In this document: in pieces, positions 49,752 through 60,063 of the stretch | How positions within the stretch are numbered: position 1 is the first letter of the stretch | Layout of the letters: each line of letters opens with the position of its first letter | Assembly (NCBI RefSeq): GCF_015645465.1 | Contig: NZ_JADOEL010000001.1 | Span: 248,001 to 312,000, forward strand | Reading direction: 5' to 3' | DNA length: 64,000 bases | DNA from: Herminiimonas contaminans | Lineage (GTDB): Bacteria; Pseudomonadota; Gammaproteobacteria; Burkholderiales; Burkholderiaceae_D | Notes under the pieces: model-generated | Databases searched by the model: none | Told to the model about the DNA's origin: nothing | What the model saw: only the letters and a program-made list of their open reading frames with translations | Translations under genes and position numbers: made by a program

Positions 49752-50972
49752 ATGTCTTCATCGTATTCCTATTTTTGCCCATGCCCACGTGGCCTGGAAA
49801 TCGCCCTCGCGGAAGAGCTCAACGAAATCGCCCTGCTCGATAAAACCCTGAAGGTACACACCCAGGTTCCGGGCGGGGTACATTGCTCCGGCAGTTTGCA
49901 GGATGCGTATCGCATCAACCTGCACTCACGCATCGCATCTCGTGTATTAATGCGCATGGCACATGCCAGCTACACCACCGAAAACGATATCTATGACCTG
50001 ACACTGGCGCAGGCATGGGAAGACTGGTTTGAAGTCGACCACACCATACGCATAGACGTCACCGCCATCAAATCACCATTGCGCAGCCTGGAATTCACCA
50101 CGCTGAAAATCAAGGATGCCATCTGCGATCGCTTCCGCGACATCTACAATCGCCGCCCATCGGTCGATACCAAGATGCCGGACATGCGCATCGTCGGCTT
50201 CCTCGACGCGCGCACTTTCACCCTCTACCTGGACACCTCCGGCGAAGCGTTATTCAAACGCGGCTGGCGCATGGAAACAGGCGACGCACCATTGCGCGAA
50301 AACCTCGCAGCGGGCTTGCTGCGCACCTCAGGCTGGAAACCAGGCATGACCCTGTTTGATCCTATGTGTGGCTCCGGCACCATCCTGGCAGAAGCAGCAC
50401 AAATGCTGGCGGGCATCCCGCCCGGCTTGCATCGCGATTTCGCTTTTGAAAAATTCGCTGGTTTCAGCAAGGCGGAATGGGCCGCGATCAAAGCCAGCGT
50501 CAAACCAAATCCATTGCCGACCGAACCGACCATCTTCGGTAGCGACATCTCGGGCGACATGGTCTCCATGACACGCAACAACCTGAACAAGGCCGGCATA
50601 CGCTTCGAAGTTCCGCTCAAACAAATCGAAGCACAGGAAGTCAAAGCGCCTAGCGAAACACCGGGCATCCTGTTGACCAATCCGCCTTATGGCGAACGTA
50701 TCGGTGTGCGTGGTGATAGCACGATGGAAGCGGATGACATGGCGAAAGAATTCTTCAGCGCCTTCGGTACCACGCTCAAGCAACGCTTCGCTGGCTGGAA
50801 AGTATTCCTCTTCACTGCCGACCTCGGTTTGCCGAAATTGCTGCGCCTGAAAGAAGCGCGTAAAACACCTTTCTTCAACGGTGCACTGGAATGCCGCCTG
50901 TTCCGCTTCGATATGGTGGCTGGCTTCAACCGCCGTGAACAAGCAATCCCAAAAACCGAACCAAAACAGTAA
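49752..50972 (+). CDS. rlmL: THUMP domain 23S rRNA methyltransferase RlmL
   Basis: 406 residues. THUMP RNA-binding domain at about 55-160, UPF0020 methyltransferase domain after it: DPMCGSGTILAEAAQML (SAM site) and LLTNPPYGERIGV (catalytic NPPY), plus KTPFFNGALECRLFRFDMV. This matches the N-terminal half of E. coli RlmKL, which makes m2G2445 in 23S rRNA; the RlmK half is absent, as usual in betaproteobacteria. Monocistronic, followed by an inverted repeat. Confidence 0.92.
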   Translation: MSSSYSYFCPCPRGLEIALAEELNEIALLDKTLKVHTQVPGGVHCSGSLQDAYRINLHSRIASRVLMRMAHASYTTENDIYDLTLAQAWEDWFEVDHTIRIDVTAIKSPLRSLEFTTLKIKDAICDRFRDIYNRRPSVDTKMPDMRIVGFLDARTFTLYLDTSGEALFKRGWRMETGDAPLRENLAAGLLRTSGWKPGMTLFDPMCGSGTILAEAAQMLAGIPPGLHRDFAFEKFAGFSKAEWAAIKASVKPNPLPTEPTIFGSDISGDMVSMTRNNLNKAGIRFEVPLKQIEAQEVKAPSETPGILLTNPPYGERIGVRGDSTMEADDMAKEFFSAFGTTLKQRFAGWKVFLFTADLGLPKLLRLKEARKTPFFNGALECRLFRFDMVAGFNRREQAIPKTEPKQ

Positions 50973-50984
50973 AACTGCTGAAGT

Positions 50985-51008
50985 CTCCTGACAGTATGCT
51001 GTCAGGAG
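50985..51008. other. perfect inverted repeat after rlmL
   Basis: CTCCTGACAG-TATG-CTGTCAGGAG, ten-base perfect arms, 13 bases past the rlmL stop. No T run follows, so a factor-assisted terminator or a regulatory palindrome for the next gene are both possible. Confidence 0.5.
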
Positions 51009-51058
51009 CATCCGCGCATGATGCTATCTGCCATTTGGCCATTTCATGCGAGGACATC

Positions 51059-51433
51059 ATGCAAACAAAAATAAACTGGTTCGAAATCCCTTCCAACGAC
51101 TTTGCACGCGCCACACGTTTCTACGAAACCCTGTTTGATACCAAACTACAGATAGAAGGTGCGACTGCCGACCTGATGCAGATGGCTATCTTCACCAGCC
51201 CTGCCGGTGATAGCTGCGGCTGTGTCACCCACAGCGAGCATCAAAAGCCCAGCAGCAACGGCACCATGATTTATCTGGATGCAGGCGCATCTATCGATGC
51301 CGTCATACAACGCATCGCACCGGCCGGTGGCAAAGTCTATGTACCGAAAACACAGCTGCCGGACGACATCGGTTACATGGCGCACTTCGTCGATACCGAA
51401 GGCAATCTGATCGGCCTGCACGCCATGCAATAA
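51059..51433 (+). CDS. VOC (glyoxalase/bleomycin resistance) superfamily protein
   Basis: Start at MQTKINWFEIPSNDFARATRF, the standard first beta strand of a VOC domain; 21 codons upstream in the same frame cover the inverted repeat and are discarded. 124 residues with paired modules: WFEIPSNDFARATRFYETLFD and YMAHFVDTEGNLIGLH. Metal-ligand positions are partly occupied. Chemistry ranges from isomerases to antibiotic-binding proteins; function unknown. The YafY-type regulator follows on the same strand. Confidence 0.87.
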   Translation: MQTKINWFEIPSNDFARATRFYETLFDTKLQIEGATADLMQMAIFTSPAGDSCGCVTHSEHQKPSSNGTMIYLDAGASIDAVIQRIAPAGGKVYVPKTQLPDDIGYMAHFVDTEGNLIGLHAMQ

Positions 51434-51564
51434 ACCGAACTACGGGCAACTGGACGCTGGCGCTAGCATTTGTCAAAATGAAGCGCCTGTCGCGCCGCGC
51501 GCCCGGCCTTCCTGTCACTGGAGTATCTGTATGCTGCAGTTCCAATCAATTACCAAGAAACACC

Positions 51565-52254
51565 ATGCGCCGCGCTGAACGCCTGTTCCAGATCGCCCAA
51601 TATTTGCGTGGCCGCAGACTGACTACCGCCTTGCAATTATCGGAATGGCTGTACGTATCCGAACGCACCATATACCGCGATATACGCGACCTGTCATTGT
51701 CTGGCGTGCCGATCGAAGGCGAAGCTGGCGTCGGTTACCGCGTCAAGGCAGGCTTCGATTTACAACCGTTAATGTTCAGCTCCGATGAAATCGAAGCACT
51801 GGTCGCTGGTGTGCGCATGGTGCAAGCCTGGGGTGGTCCACAACTGGCAGCCTCCGGTGCTGCAGCACTGGCCAAAATCACCCTCGCCCTCCCGCGCGAG
51901 AAACGCGACTTCGTCGAAGCCACACCTTTGTTTGCACCGGATTTCCATATCGATGCCAGCCACGGCGAACGACTGGAAAACATACGCAAGGCGATAGGCA
52001 AACAAAACAAGCTCTTGCTCAATTACATTGATGCCAAACAGCAAGCCAGTTGCCGCACCATCTGGCCGTTGGCACTGTATTTCTGGGGCAATACCTGGTC
52101 TATCGCGGCCTGGTGCGAAACACGCAGCGATTTCCGCTCCTTCCGCCTGGATCGCGTGCAGACACTGGCCGATGGCGGCTCCTACACTGGTGTCAGCGGC
52201 CGTCGACTGCCGGATTTTGTGCGCGCGATGAAACGACAGATGGACTGCAACTAA
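51565..52254 (+). CDS. YafY-type transcriptional regulator (HTH_11 + WYL)
   Basis: Start at MRRAERLFQIAQYLRGRR; 29 codons upstream are unsupported. 229 residues: an N-terminal DeoR-like helix-turn-helix (TTALQLSEWLYVSERTIYRDIRDL) and a C-terminal WYL domain (about 130-200, with IWPLALYFWGNTWSIAAWCETRSDFRSFRLDR). WYL proteins bind nucleic acids or nucleotides as effectors in several stress systems. It lies between the VOC gene and gabD on the same strand. Its target may be its neighbours. Confidence 0.88.
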   Translation: MRRAERLFQIAQYLRGRRLTTALQLSEWLYVSERTIYRDIRDLSLSGVPIEGEAGVGYRVKAGFDLQPLMFSSDEIEALVAGVRMVQAWGGPQLAASGAAALAKITLALPREKRDFVEATPLFAPDFHIDASHGERLENIRKAIGKQNKLLLNYIDAKQQASCRTIWPLALYFWGNTWSIAAWCETRSDFRSFRLDRVQTLADGGSYTGVSGRRLPDFVRAMKRQMDCN

Positions 52255-52363
52255 AGTCATCCGCCGTCAACGTCCGTGTCGGATTCCCCAGCGCTTACGA
52301 GCGTCGTCAGCGCGTTCGCCTTGATTGGGCTATGCTTTTCCTTTTGCCACGCAGGAGCATGCC

Positions 52364-53836
52364 ATGTCGAACAACACCGCCTTACAGTTAAAAGACCCTA
52401 GCCTCTTGCGTAACCAGGCCTACATCAACGGCGCATGGGTAACGGCCAAGGCCAGCTTCGACGTGCACAATCCGGCCGATGGCAAACACATCACACAAGT
52501 ACCTAACATGGGCGCAGCCGAAGCCGAGCAGGCGATACAGGCCGCGCATGTCGCCTTTCCCGCCTGGGCTGCCAAAACCGCCAAGGAACGCGCGATTGTC
52601 ATGCGCGCATGGTTTGACCTCATCATCGCGCACACAGACGATCTGGCGGCGCTGATGACGGCAGAGCAAGGCAAGCCACTGATCGAATCACGCGGCGAAG
52701 TCATTTACGGGGCCAGCTTCATCGAATGGTTTGCCGAGGAAGCCAAACGCGTCAGCGGCGATGTAATGGCATCGACCTGGAGCGATAAACGCACGGTCAC
52801 GCTCAAGCAGCCCATAGGCGTGTGTGCATCGATCACGCCGTGGAATTTTCCGATTGCGATGATCACGCGCAAGGTCGCACCTGCCATCGCCGCGGGCTGC
52901 ACCATCGTCATCAAACCCGCCGAGCAAACCCCATTGTCAGCATTGGCCATCGCTGAGCTGGCGCACCGGGCTGGCATTCCCGCTGGTGTTGTCAACGTCG
53001 TGACGGCAGATTCCGAGCAATCTATCGTGGTCGGCAAGGTACTCTGCAGCAGCCCTATTGTGCGCCATGTCTCGTTCACAGGATCGACACCCGTCGGCCG
53101 CATTCTGATGGAACAATGCGCACCGACAGTGAAAAAGATAGGACTGGAACTCGGTGGCCATGCACCCTTCATCGTCTTTGACGATGCCGACCTGGATGCA
53201 GCCGTGGTCGGTGCCTTGCAATCCAAGTATCGCAATGCAGGACAAACCTGCGTCTGTACTAATCGCTTCTATGTACATGAATCCATCTACGATGCCTTCG
53301 TGCAGAAGCTGGGAGAAGGTGCGGCCAAGATCAAAGTCGGTAACGGCTTTGAACAAGGCGTGCTGCAAGGCCCGCTAATCGATGCGCAAGCTGTAAAGAA
53401 AGTAGAACAGCATGTGAGCGACGCCGTGAACAAAGGCGCACACCTCGTGACTGGCGGCAAACAGCATGCGCTGGGTGGCTATTTCTATGAACCGACCGTG
53501 CTATCCAATATCAGTAAAGACATGTTGATCATGCATGAAGAAACCTTCGGCCCGGTAGCCGCTGTCATCAAGTTCAAAACCGAAGAAGAAGCAATAGCCG
53601 CTGCCAACGACACCGACTTCGGCCTGGCCAGTTATTTCTACTCACGTGATATCGGCCGCGTCTGGCGTGTCGCCGAAAAGCTAGAGTACGGCATGGTCGG
53701 CATTAATACCGGCCTGATTTCGAATGAAGTCGCGCCCTTTGGCGGAGTCAAACAATCCGGTCTGGGCCGGGAAGGTTCGAAGTACGGTATAGAAGAATAT
53801 TTGGAAATCAAATATCTGTGCATGGGTGGCATCTAA
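52364..53836 (+). CDS. gabD: NAD(P)-dependent succinate-semialdehyde dehydrogenase
   Basis: Start at MSNNTALQLKDPSLLRNQAYINGAWV with GGAG seven bases upstream. 490 residues of the aldehyde dehydrogenase superfamily: GVCASITPWNFPIAMITRK, SFTGSTPVGRILMEQ, LELGGHAPFIVFDDADL (catalytic Glu) and NAGQTCVCTNRFYV (catalytic Cys). Closest type is GabD, which oxidises succinate semialdehyde; the related glutarate-semialdehyde activity is possible. No gabT lies nearby. Preceded by the WYL regulator on the same strand. Confidence 0.9.
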   Translation: MSNNTALQLKDPSLLRNQAYINGAWVTAKASFDVHNPADGKHITQVPNMGAAEAEQAIQAAHVAFPAWAAKTAKERAIVMRAWFDLIIAHTDDLAALMTAEQGKPLIESRGEVIYGASFIEWFAEEAKRVSGDVMASTWSDKRTVTLKQPIGVCASITPWNFPIAMITRKVAPAIAAGCTIVIKPAEQTPLSALAIAELAHRAGIPAGVVNVVTADSEQSIVVGKVLCSSPIVRHVSFTGSTPVGRILMEQCAPTVKKIGLELGGHAPFIVFDDADLDAAVVGALQSKYRNAGQTCVCTNRFYVHESIYDAFVQKLGEGAAKIKVGNGFEQGVLQGPLIDAQAVKKVEQHVSDAVNKGAHLVTGGKQHALGGYFYEPTVLSNISKDMLIMHEETFGPVAAVIKFKTEEEAIAAANDTDFGLASYFYSRDIGRVWRVAEKLEYGMVGINTGLISNEVAPFGGVKQSGLGREGSKYGIEEYLEIKYLCMGGI

Positions 53837-53940
53837 ACCCGCGCGGTTACATGGTTCCATCACATCGGTCACAAGCGTAGAACTCGTTTCATAAATATCC
53901 GTGAGATACGTTCTAATACCAACAATAAAGAGTAATACCG

Positions 53941-55218
53941 ATGTCTGAGATAAAAGAAACGAACACGCTGCCTGCAAGCACAGCCGCAGCCGTGGTCATC
54001 AATAGCAGCGCGCTGGCTATCATGCTGGCGGCCTTGTCCATGCTCGGCCCGTTTTCGATAGACACCTATCTGCCTGCGTTTCCGAATATCCAGGCATCAC
54101 TGAATGCGAGCGCACTGGAAGTGCAGCAAACGCTGACCGCTTATCTGTTTTCATTCGCGGTCATGATCCTGTGGCATGGCGCACTATCAGATGCGTTTGG
54201 CCGTCGCAACATCATCCTGGTCTCGCTCGCGGTCTTTGCGGTGGCAACGCTAGCCTGCGCGGCCGTGCATAGCATTGAATACCTGTGGGTGTTTCGTATG
54301 CTGCAAGGAATTTCTGCAGGTGCGGGTGTCGTAATCGGACGCGCCATCATCCGTGACCTGTATGCCGGATCGGCAGCAGAACGTTTGCTGTCGCTGGTGA
54401 CCATGATATTTTCCATTGCTCCGGCGATCGCGCCGATACTGGGCGGCTGGATAGTCAAGCATAGCGACTGGCGCACCATCTTCCTCGCGCTATTCGCGTA
54501 TGCGGTGCTGTTGCTGATTTATTGCTACAAGCGCTTACCCGAATCACTGCCACCAGAAAAACGACAGCCCTTCAACCCACACTTCCTGTACCACAGCTAT
54601 AAGCGCGTATTCCGTTCACCGCTGTTTCATTTGAAAGCCGGTGCAGTTGCATTTAACTTCGCGGGCATGTTCCTGTATGTCGCGGCAGCGCCTGTGTTCC
54701 TGGTCGAGCATCTCGGGCTGGGACCGGATCAGTTTGGCTGGCAATTCATCCCTACCGTGGCCGGTATTTTCTGTGGTGCGTTGGCAGCGAATCGACTGGC
54801 AGGCAATATTCCGATTTCACGTCAGGTCCTGATCGGCTTTGGCTTCCTGATCGGTGCCACAGTATTCAACGTGACTTACCATGCGCTGTTCCCGCCTGCT
54901 TTGCCGTGGTCGGTTGCGCCTTTGTTTTTCTATACCTTTGGCATGTCTATGGTGGCACCGGGTGCCACACTGCTGGTGCTGGATTTGTTTCCGAATATCC
55001 GTGGCATCGTCGCTTCCTGCCAATCCTTTGTGCTGACGATACTGGGTGCTCTGGTAGCAGGTGTGATTGCACCGGCACTCTCGCATACACCGATCGCGCT
55101 GGCAGCGGGACAGATGATATTTACGCTGATCGCACTGAGCTTGTGGTTAGGAGGTCGTACCTATCGACGCTTCCTCGATGCGCGACAGGAACCCAATGCA
55201 TGGGAAAGCGTGGAGTAA
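53941..55218 (+). CDS. MFS drug efflux transporter, Bcr/CflA subfamily
   Basis: 425 residues with twelve predicted TM helices. The N-terminus SMLGPFSIDTYLPAFPNIQASLNAS is the Bcr/CflA hallmark; the MFS motif A appears as GALSDAFGRRNIILVS, and motif C-like Gly-Pro-rich helix as SIAPAIAPILGGWIV. Members export bicyclomycin, chloramphenicol, sulfonamides or cysteine. Substrate here is unknown. It lies 104 bases after gabD and converges with the cyclase gene. Confidence 0.9.
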   Translation: MSEIKETNTLPASTAAAVVINSSALAIMLAALSMLGPFSIDTYLPAFPNIQASLNASALEVQQTLTAYLFSFAVMILWHGALSDAFGRRNIILVSLAVFAVATLACAAVHSIEYLWVFRMLQGISAGAGVVIGRAIIRDLYAGSAAERLLSLVTMIFSIAPAIAPILGGWIVKHSDWRTIFLALFAYAVLLLIYCYKRLPESLPPEKRQPFNPHFLYHSYKRVFRSPLFHLKAGAVAFNFAGMFLYVAAAPVFLVEHLGLGPDQFGWQFIPTVAGIFCGALAANRLAGNIPISRQVLIGFGFLIGATVFNVTYHALFPPALPWSVAPLFFYTFGMSMVAPGATLLVLDLFPNIRGIVASCQSFVLTILGALVAGVIAPALSHTPIALAAGQMIFTLIALSLWLGGRTYRRFLDARQEPNAWESVE

Positions 55219-55230
55219 GGCCAGACGGGG

Positions 55231-57360
55231 CTAGACCGCGACTGCGCGGTTCTTGCCCTGCTTTTTCGCTGCGTACATTGCACCGTCCGCCAGCGTAATC
55301 AATTGTTCCGGCGTGGTCGTGTCTTCCGGCCAATGCATGGCGATGCCTATGCTGGCTGATATCGATACCGTTGCTGCAGATAATGCAAACGGCTGTTGCA
55401 AGGTCTGCAGTATCTTGTCCGCGACCTCCATCGCATCCTGATCGCCATTCAACATTTCCAGTACCACGACAAACTCATCACCCGCCAGCCGCGCTACGGT
55501 ATCGGTCGTACGTACCGCACCTATCATGCGTTGCGCGATGGTACGCAGTAGCTCGTCGCCCGCTTCATGGCCATAACCATCGTTCACCCCTTTGAAGCCA
55601 TCAAGGTCGAGGAACAACACTGCGACAGGTTTGCCGAGACGCGCGCCGCGCGCGATAGATTCAGGCAGCTTTTGTATCAGTGCGCGCCGATTCGGCAGAT
55701 CAGTCAGCGGATCTTTCAGCGCCATGCCCATCAGCGACGCCTGCATCAGTTTTCTTTCCGTGATGTCGTGCAGGAAGGCGATGAATAAATAACCTTTACG
55801 ACGGGCGACGCAGCCCACCGCCAGTTCTATCGGGAATTCCACACCATCGCGACGCAAGGCAGTCAGTTCGACCCGACGATTGATGATGTTGCTCTGGCCG
55901 GTCTGCAAGAAGTGCTGGAAGTCTTTCCCATATCCTTCGCGCATCGCTGGCGGCACCACCAGTTCAGCCAGCGACTGGCCGACTGCTTCATTATGCGTCC
56001 AGCCCAGCAAATGTTCGGCCTGCTCGTTCCAGTCGACGATGATGCCGTCCTGGTCCATCGAGATGAAAGCGTCATTCGCATTTTGCAACGTGGCCCGGAG
56101 TTCCGCTTCACTCTCCTGCAATCTGTCCTGTATCACCAGTTGCTGTTGCAAGGCATCTTCCAGCGCCTGCGCTTTTTGTTCTATCTCCTGCGTGCGTTCA
56201 CGCACCAGGTTCTCAAGGTTTTCATTCAGGGTGCGTAGCTTGCCGATATGCTGCTGCTCACGTCCGACCATGTCGGCCAGTGTGCGCGAAAGCAAATGAA
56301 CTTCATGGTAACCATCAATCACCGGAATAGTCGCCGCGGTGCCTTCCTTGCGCTGCGTAATCGCGGCACTCAACTCATCCAGTGGCCGTGCCAGTTGTCG
56401 TGCCAGGGCGACCGCGATCAAGGCTAGCAGCACACCGATGGCACCGCCTACCCATAAGACCTGTTGCTGTAAATCGCGGAAGTCAGCCAGTGCAATTTCT
56501 TCCGGCTGCCGGATCAGGATGGCCCACTTCAAGGTCGGATGTCCGGGACGTGCCTGCGTACCGGTTAATGCATAGCCGGTCAGGTAACGTCGTCCGTCCG
56601 GCCATTTTTCTGCCACGGCACCAGTACTGCCAGTGCGCGCCAGATCCAGGCTGGTCGTGGCTATCGTGCTTTCCTCGAGATAATCCGGCCCCAGCATCAC
56701 CACGCCATCGTTGCGCACCACCAGCACTTCGACCAGGTATTGGCGGTCTGCCGGTATCAGCAAGCTATTCACCAAACCACGTGCCCAGCTCCAGCTCAGG
56801 TGTATGCCCAATACGCCGCGGTAGTGGCCGTCGCTATGCGTGACGGGTAAGGCGACATCGACAAAGCGCCAGCGGTCTTCGGTTTCCGGCAATTTATCTT
56901 CAAGTAACAAGGCCGGATGATAATCGCCGACAAATATCTGCTTTTCGCCGCCCTTGAACCACGGACGTTGGCTTACATCCACGCCTTCCAGCAAACCTCT
57001 GCTGGCGGCAACTACCTTGCCTTCAATATCGGTCAAACCTATCCAGGCGTAATTGGGGAAATTTTTATTGACGCTGTCAAAGACGCGCCGGATCTCGGCA
57101 GGATTCTGCCCGTCGCGCACAGGTGCCAGTTCGGCTATCACTTGCGCATGATCTATCATGCGGCTCATGCCGCGATCCATCGAATCACGCATTTGCCACG
57201 ATAGTTGTTGCAGTCGTTCTTGCGCTTGTTGCTTGGCGTAGGTCGCAGCGAAATGATCGATCAGTACCAGCAAGATCAGCATGGTCACGATCACGGTCGC
57301 GCACACGCCTATCGTCACTAGGGTAGCTAGTCGCAAGCGCTCCGGTGTTTTTGGTCGCAT
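55231..57360 (-). CDS. diguanylate cyclase with CACHE, HAMP-like and PAS domains
   Basis: Start taken at MRPKTPERLRLATL (57360), which has GGGA six bases upstream; ATG 57396 is an alternative adding 12 residues. About 709 residues: TM (about 10-33), periplasmic double-CACHE sensor to about 290, second TM, HAMP-like and coiled-coil segment, PAS (SEAELRATLQNANDAFISMD to HDITERKLMQ), then a GGDEF domain with the active-site motif RLAGDEFVVVL. It should make cyclic di-GMP in response to a small extracellular ligand. No EAL domain. Alone on its strand, after the MFS gene. Confidence 0.92.
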   Translation of the reverse strand: MRPKTPERLRLATLVTIGVCATVIVTMLILLVLIDHFAATYAKQQAQERLQQLSWQMRDSMDRGMSRMIDHAQVIAELAPVRDGQNPAEIRRVFDSVNKNFPNYAWIGLTDIEGKVVAASRGLLEGVDVSQRPWFKGGEKQIFVGDYHPALLLEDKLPETEDRWRFVDVALPVTHSDGHYRGVLGIHLSWSWARGLVNSLLIPADRQYLVEVLVVRNDGVVMLGPDYLEESTIATTSLDLARTGSTGAVAEKWPDGRRYLTGYALTGTQARPGHPTLKWAILIRQPEEIALADFRDLQQQVLWVGGAIGVLLALIAVALARQLARPLDELSAAITQRKEGTAATIPVIDGYHEVHLLSRTLADMVGREQQHIGKLRTLNENLENLVRERTQEIEQKAQALEDALQQQLVIQDRLQESEAELRATLQNANDAFISMDQDGIIVDWNEQAEHLLGWTHNEAVGQSLAELVVPPAMREGYGKDFQHFLQTGQSNIINRRVELTALRRDGVEFPIELAVGCVARRKGYLFIAFLHDITERKLMQASLMGMALKDPLTDLPNRRALIQKLPESIARGARLGKPVAVLFLDLDGFKGVNDGYGHEAGDELLRTIAQRMIGAVRTTDTVARLAGDEFVVVLEMLNGDQDAMEVADKILQTLQQPFALSAATVSISASIGIAMHWPEDTTTPEQLITLADGAMYAAKKQGKNRAVAV

Positions 57361-57558
57361 TCGATGTCCCGTGGCTACTTCATTGGTAGCATGCATCTTT
57401 TAGATGCACTGGTGCTTTAATAGTTTTAAGGAAAGATTTCTTTTTACGAAATTTTTCTTTATTAACAAGCGTATACCATGACGGCAGAAACTCACTTTAA
57501 ACGCAGTTTGCGCAAGTTGACAGATTTTATGTGTTGAAGAGCTGGATAAAACAGAAAT

Positions 57559-59328
57559 TTAGTGTAAATCGCGCAACACTTCCTGCAGCATCTCGGGTGC
57601 CAAAGGCTTATGCAATATACCTAGCTGGGCGCCGGCTATGCTCTGTATGCTTTCCACCGATGTGTCACCTGTAATCACCACGGCCGGGATGGCATAGCCA
57701 CTGGCTTGTCGTACTGCCTGCACCACATCCACCCCGCTGACATTCTCCGCCAGACGGAAGTCGCTCAGAATCAGGTCAAACGCCCGTCCGCTTGCACCCT
57801 GCTGTGTCTTTGCCGCCTGCAAAGCGTCGCCCAGCGATGCCACTGCCGTAACCTGATGCCCCCAGGATAACAGCAGTAAACGCATGCTATCCAATACGGC
57901 GGCATCGTCATCTATCACCAGGATGTTTTTCGCCGCGCCGGACGATGGCGTCTGCACAGGCATGGCAGCACCCGCTGCGGCGCTTACCTGCGGTGCCAAT
58001 GGCAGCCAGACGGAAAAGACCGAGCCACGCCCCGGCATCGAACGCAGGCCTATACGTATCTTCAGCAAATCAGCCGTACGTTTGACGATGGCTAATCCCA
58101 GACCCAGGCCATGCTCACGACGACGCGCTGCATTCCCGATCTGGTAAAACTCGCTGAAGATCAGCTGCGACTGCTCGGCAGCAATACCGATACCGGTATC
58201 CAGCACCTGCACTTCTATAAACTCGCCACGCCTGCGCGCGCCGACCAATACCTTGCCACTCTCGGTATAACGCAAGGCATTCGAAACGAAATTTGCCAAT
58301 ATGCTGTGCACCAGGGCGCGATCGGTTTGTACCAGTACCGCAGTTGGTCTGACGATGAAGCGCAATTTCTGCTCAACGGCAACGGCAGAGAATTGCTGGT
58401 CTATCGTTTCCAGCAAGTCCTGCAAGTCAAATACCTCGCGCTTGACCTTGACCGCGCCGGCGTCCAGCTTGGAAATATCCAGCAACACATCCAGCAATTG
58501 CACCAGACCTTTCAGCGCCGTCTGCAATTTACCGGCGATATTGCCAACCTCTGCCCCGCTCATCGCAGGCGTGCTGCACAGCGCACGCAGAGTAGCGATG
58601 TACAAACCCAGCGCGTGCGTAGGCTGCCGCAAATCGTGGCTGGCCGCGGCAAGAAACTGTGACTTGGAACGGCTGGCAGATTCGGCCCGTTCCTTCTCCT
58701 GTCGCAGTTGCGCTATCAACTGGGTGTTTTCGAAACGCAGGGATACGGCCTCACGCACCGTGCGATGCACGTTACGGCTGTAAGCCAGATTCACGCCCAG
58801 CAAAAAAAGCGACAACAAAGCGAATACGGAAAACAGGGGGCCGCCATACATAAAGCAACGGATGGCAAATGGCAGGACAGTAGGCAGCGCAAACGCGTAA
58901 TACGCTGGCGGAAATGAAGACTGCGACGCGACTGAACCGCCGGTCATCCCGGCCAACAGGATGCAGATGAAGACCGTAACTATCGTGCTGTCAGGCGCGA
59001 AGAAGAATATCCCGATAGAACCCCACAGGCAGCCGGAAAGTCCGGCGAACGCGGTATATACCCATGCCCGTCGCTCCGCCTGGTCCGGCGTATGGACTGC
59101 GCGCAAATCGCGGCGAACGATGACTATCCGGATCAGCGTCAGGACAAAGATCGCGCTCGCCCACGATAGCAGGACGCTGTGCTGCAGCTCATTCCACAGC
59201 AGGTAAACCGAGAGGATGACAACTGAAAAATTGCCAAAAAAGATAGGAGTTGCCTGTCGGTACAGGACATTCACCAGTTCGTCGAATATGCGCGTCTCCA
59301 CTGCGGATGCAGCTGGATGATTGTTCAT
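57559..59328 (-). CDS. hybrid sensor histidine kinase with C-terminal receiver
   Basis: 589 residues. Six or seven TM segments span residues 30-190. HisKA follows with SHDLRQPTHALGLYI, HATPase with NFVSNALRYTESG, DTGIGIA and HGLGLGLAIV. A receiver at about 470-589 has IDDDAAVLDSM and the acceptor Asp in FDLILSDFRLAENVSG. The DLRQP H-box group is typically paired with LuxR-type regulators, one of which is encoded divergently 116 bases away. Signal unknown. Confidence 0.9.
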   Translation of the reverse strand: MNNHPAASAVETRIFDELVNVLYRQATPIFFGNFSVVILSVYLLWNELQHSVLLSWASAIFVLTLIRIVIVRRDLRAVHTPDQAERRAWVYTAFAGLSGCLWGSIGIFFFAPDSTIVTVFICILLAGMTGGSVASQSSFPPAYYAFALPTVLPFAIRCFMYGGPLFSVFALLSLFLLGVNLAYSRNVHRTVREAVSLRFENTQLIAQLRQEKERAESASRSKSQFLAAASHDLRQPTHALGLYIATLRALCSTPAMSGAEVGNIAGKLQTALKGLVQLLDVLLDISKLDAGAVKVKREVFDLQDLLETIDQQFSAVAVEQKLRFIVRPTAVLVQTDRALVHSILANFVSNALRYTESGKVLVGARRRGEFIEVQVLDTGIGIAAEQSQLIFSEFYQIGNAARRREHGLGLGLAIVKRTADLLKIRIGLRSMPGRGSVFSVWLPLAPQVSAAAGAAMPVQTPSSGAAKNILVIDDDAAVLDSMRLLLLSWGHQVTAVASLGDALQAAKTQQGASGRAFDLILSDFRLAENVSGVDVVQAVRQASGYAIPAVVITGDTSVESIQSIAGAQLGILHKPLAPEMLQEVLRDLH

Positions 59329-59444
59329 GAATGTCCCGCCTAAAACGAGGAAAATGGATAGCTACTGCTGCGCAGTGTAATATTTGCCTATTATTACCGT
59401 GTAACAATATAAGTCCCAGCGGAAATTATCACGCGTCCGGCACC

Positions 59445-60056
59445 ATGACTAACATCATCATTGCAGAAGATCACACCCTGATCCGCGAAGGATTACGCTC
59501 CTTGCTGGCGCACGTCGACGGCATGCAGATCATTGCGGATACCGGCAGCGGTACGCAAGTCGAGGAGCTGCTGACCCGGCACGCTGCCGATTTGCTACTA
59601 CTAGACCTCGACCTGCCCGGTTGCCACGGCATCACCCTCACCGCACGCATCAAGCAACAACATCCGCACATCAAAATCCTGATCCTGACCGGATCAACTG
59701 ATCACAATAGCGTACGCCAGGCTTTCACTGCAGGTGCTGATGGTTATCTGCTGAAACTGGAAGATAGCAGCGAATTGCTGGAAGCCATCCCCACCGTGCT
59801 GCGCAATCAACGCTACGTCAGCAAACTGCTGGGACCGCTGACGCACTTCCAGGAGCAGGAAGACCAGGCCGTCACGCCACGTGAACAACAAATCCTGAAA
59901 CTGGTCGCCGCCGGCAAATCATCACAGGAAATTGCCGATGCACTGCAACTCAGCATCTTTACCGTGCGCAAACACAAACAAAACCTGATGGCCAAATTAT
60001 CGTTGCACAACGCGGTGGAACTGACGCGTTACGCCATGCATCAGGGGCTGCTCTAA
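59445..60056 (+). CDS. LuxR/NarL-family response regulator
   Basis: Start at MTNIIIAEDHTLIREGLRSL; 38 upstream codons are not supported. 203 residues: receiver (acidic pair AEDH, acceptor Asp in LLLLDLDLPGCHGIT, Lys in YLLKLEDSSE) and C-terminal GerE helix-turn-helix (LTPREQQILKLVAAGKSSQEIADALQLSIFTVRKH region). Divergent from the hybrid kinase, its probable partner; its 3' end meets the Slam-like gene tail to tail with seven bases between, so it may control nearby genes. Confidence 0.92.
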   Translation: MTNIIIAEDHTLIREGLRSLLAHVDGMQIIADTGSGTQVEELLTRHAADLLLLDLDLPGCHGITLTARIKQQHPHIKILILTGSTDHNSVRQAFTAGADGYLLKLEDSSELLEAIPTVLRNQRYVSKLLGPLTHFQEQEDQAVTPREQQILKLVAAGKSSQEIADALQLSIFTVRKHKQNLMAKLSLHNAVELTRYAMHQGLL

Positions 60057-60063
60057 ATCACGA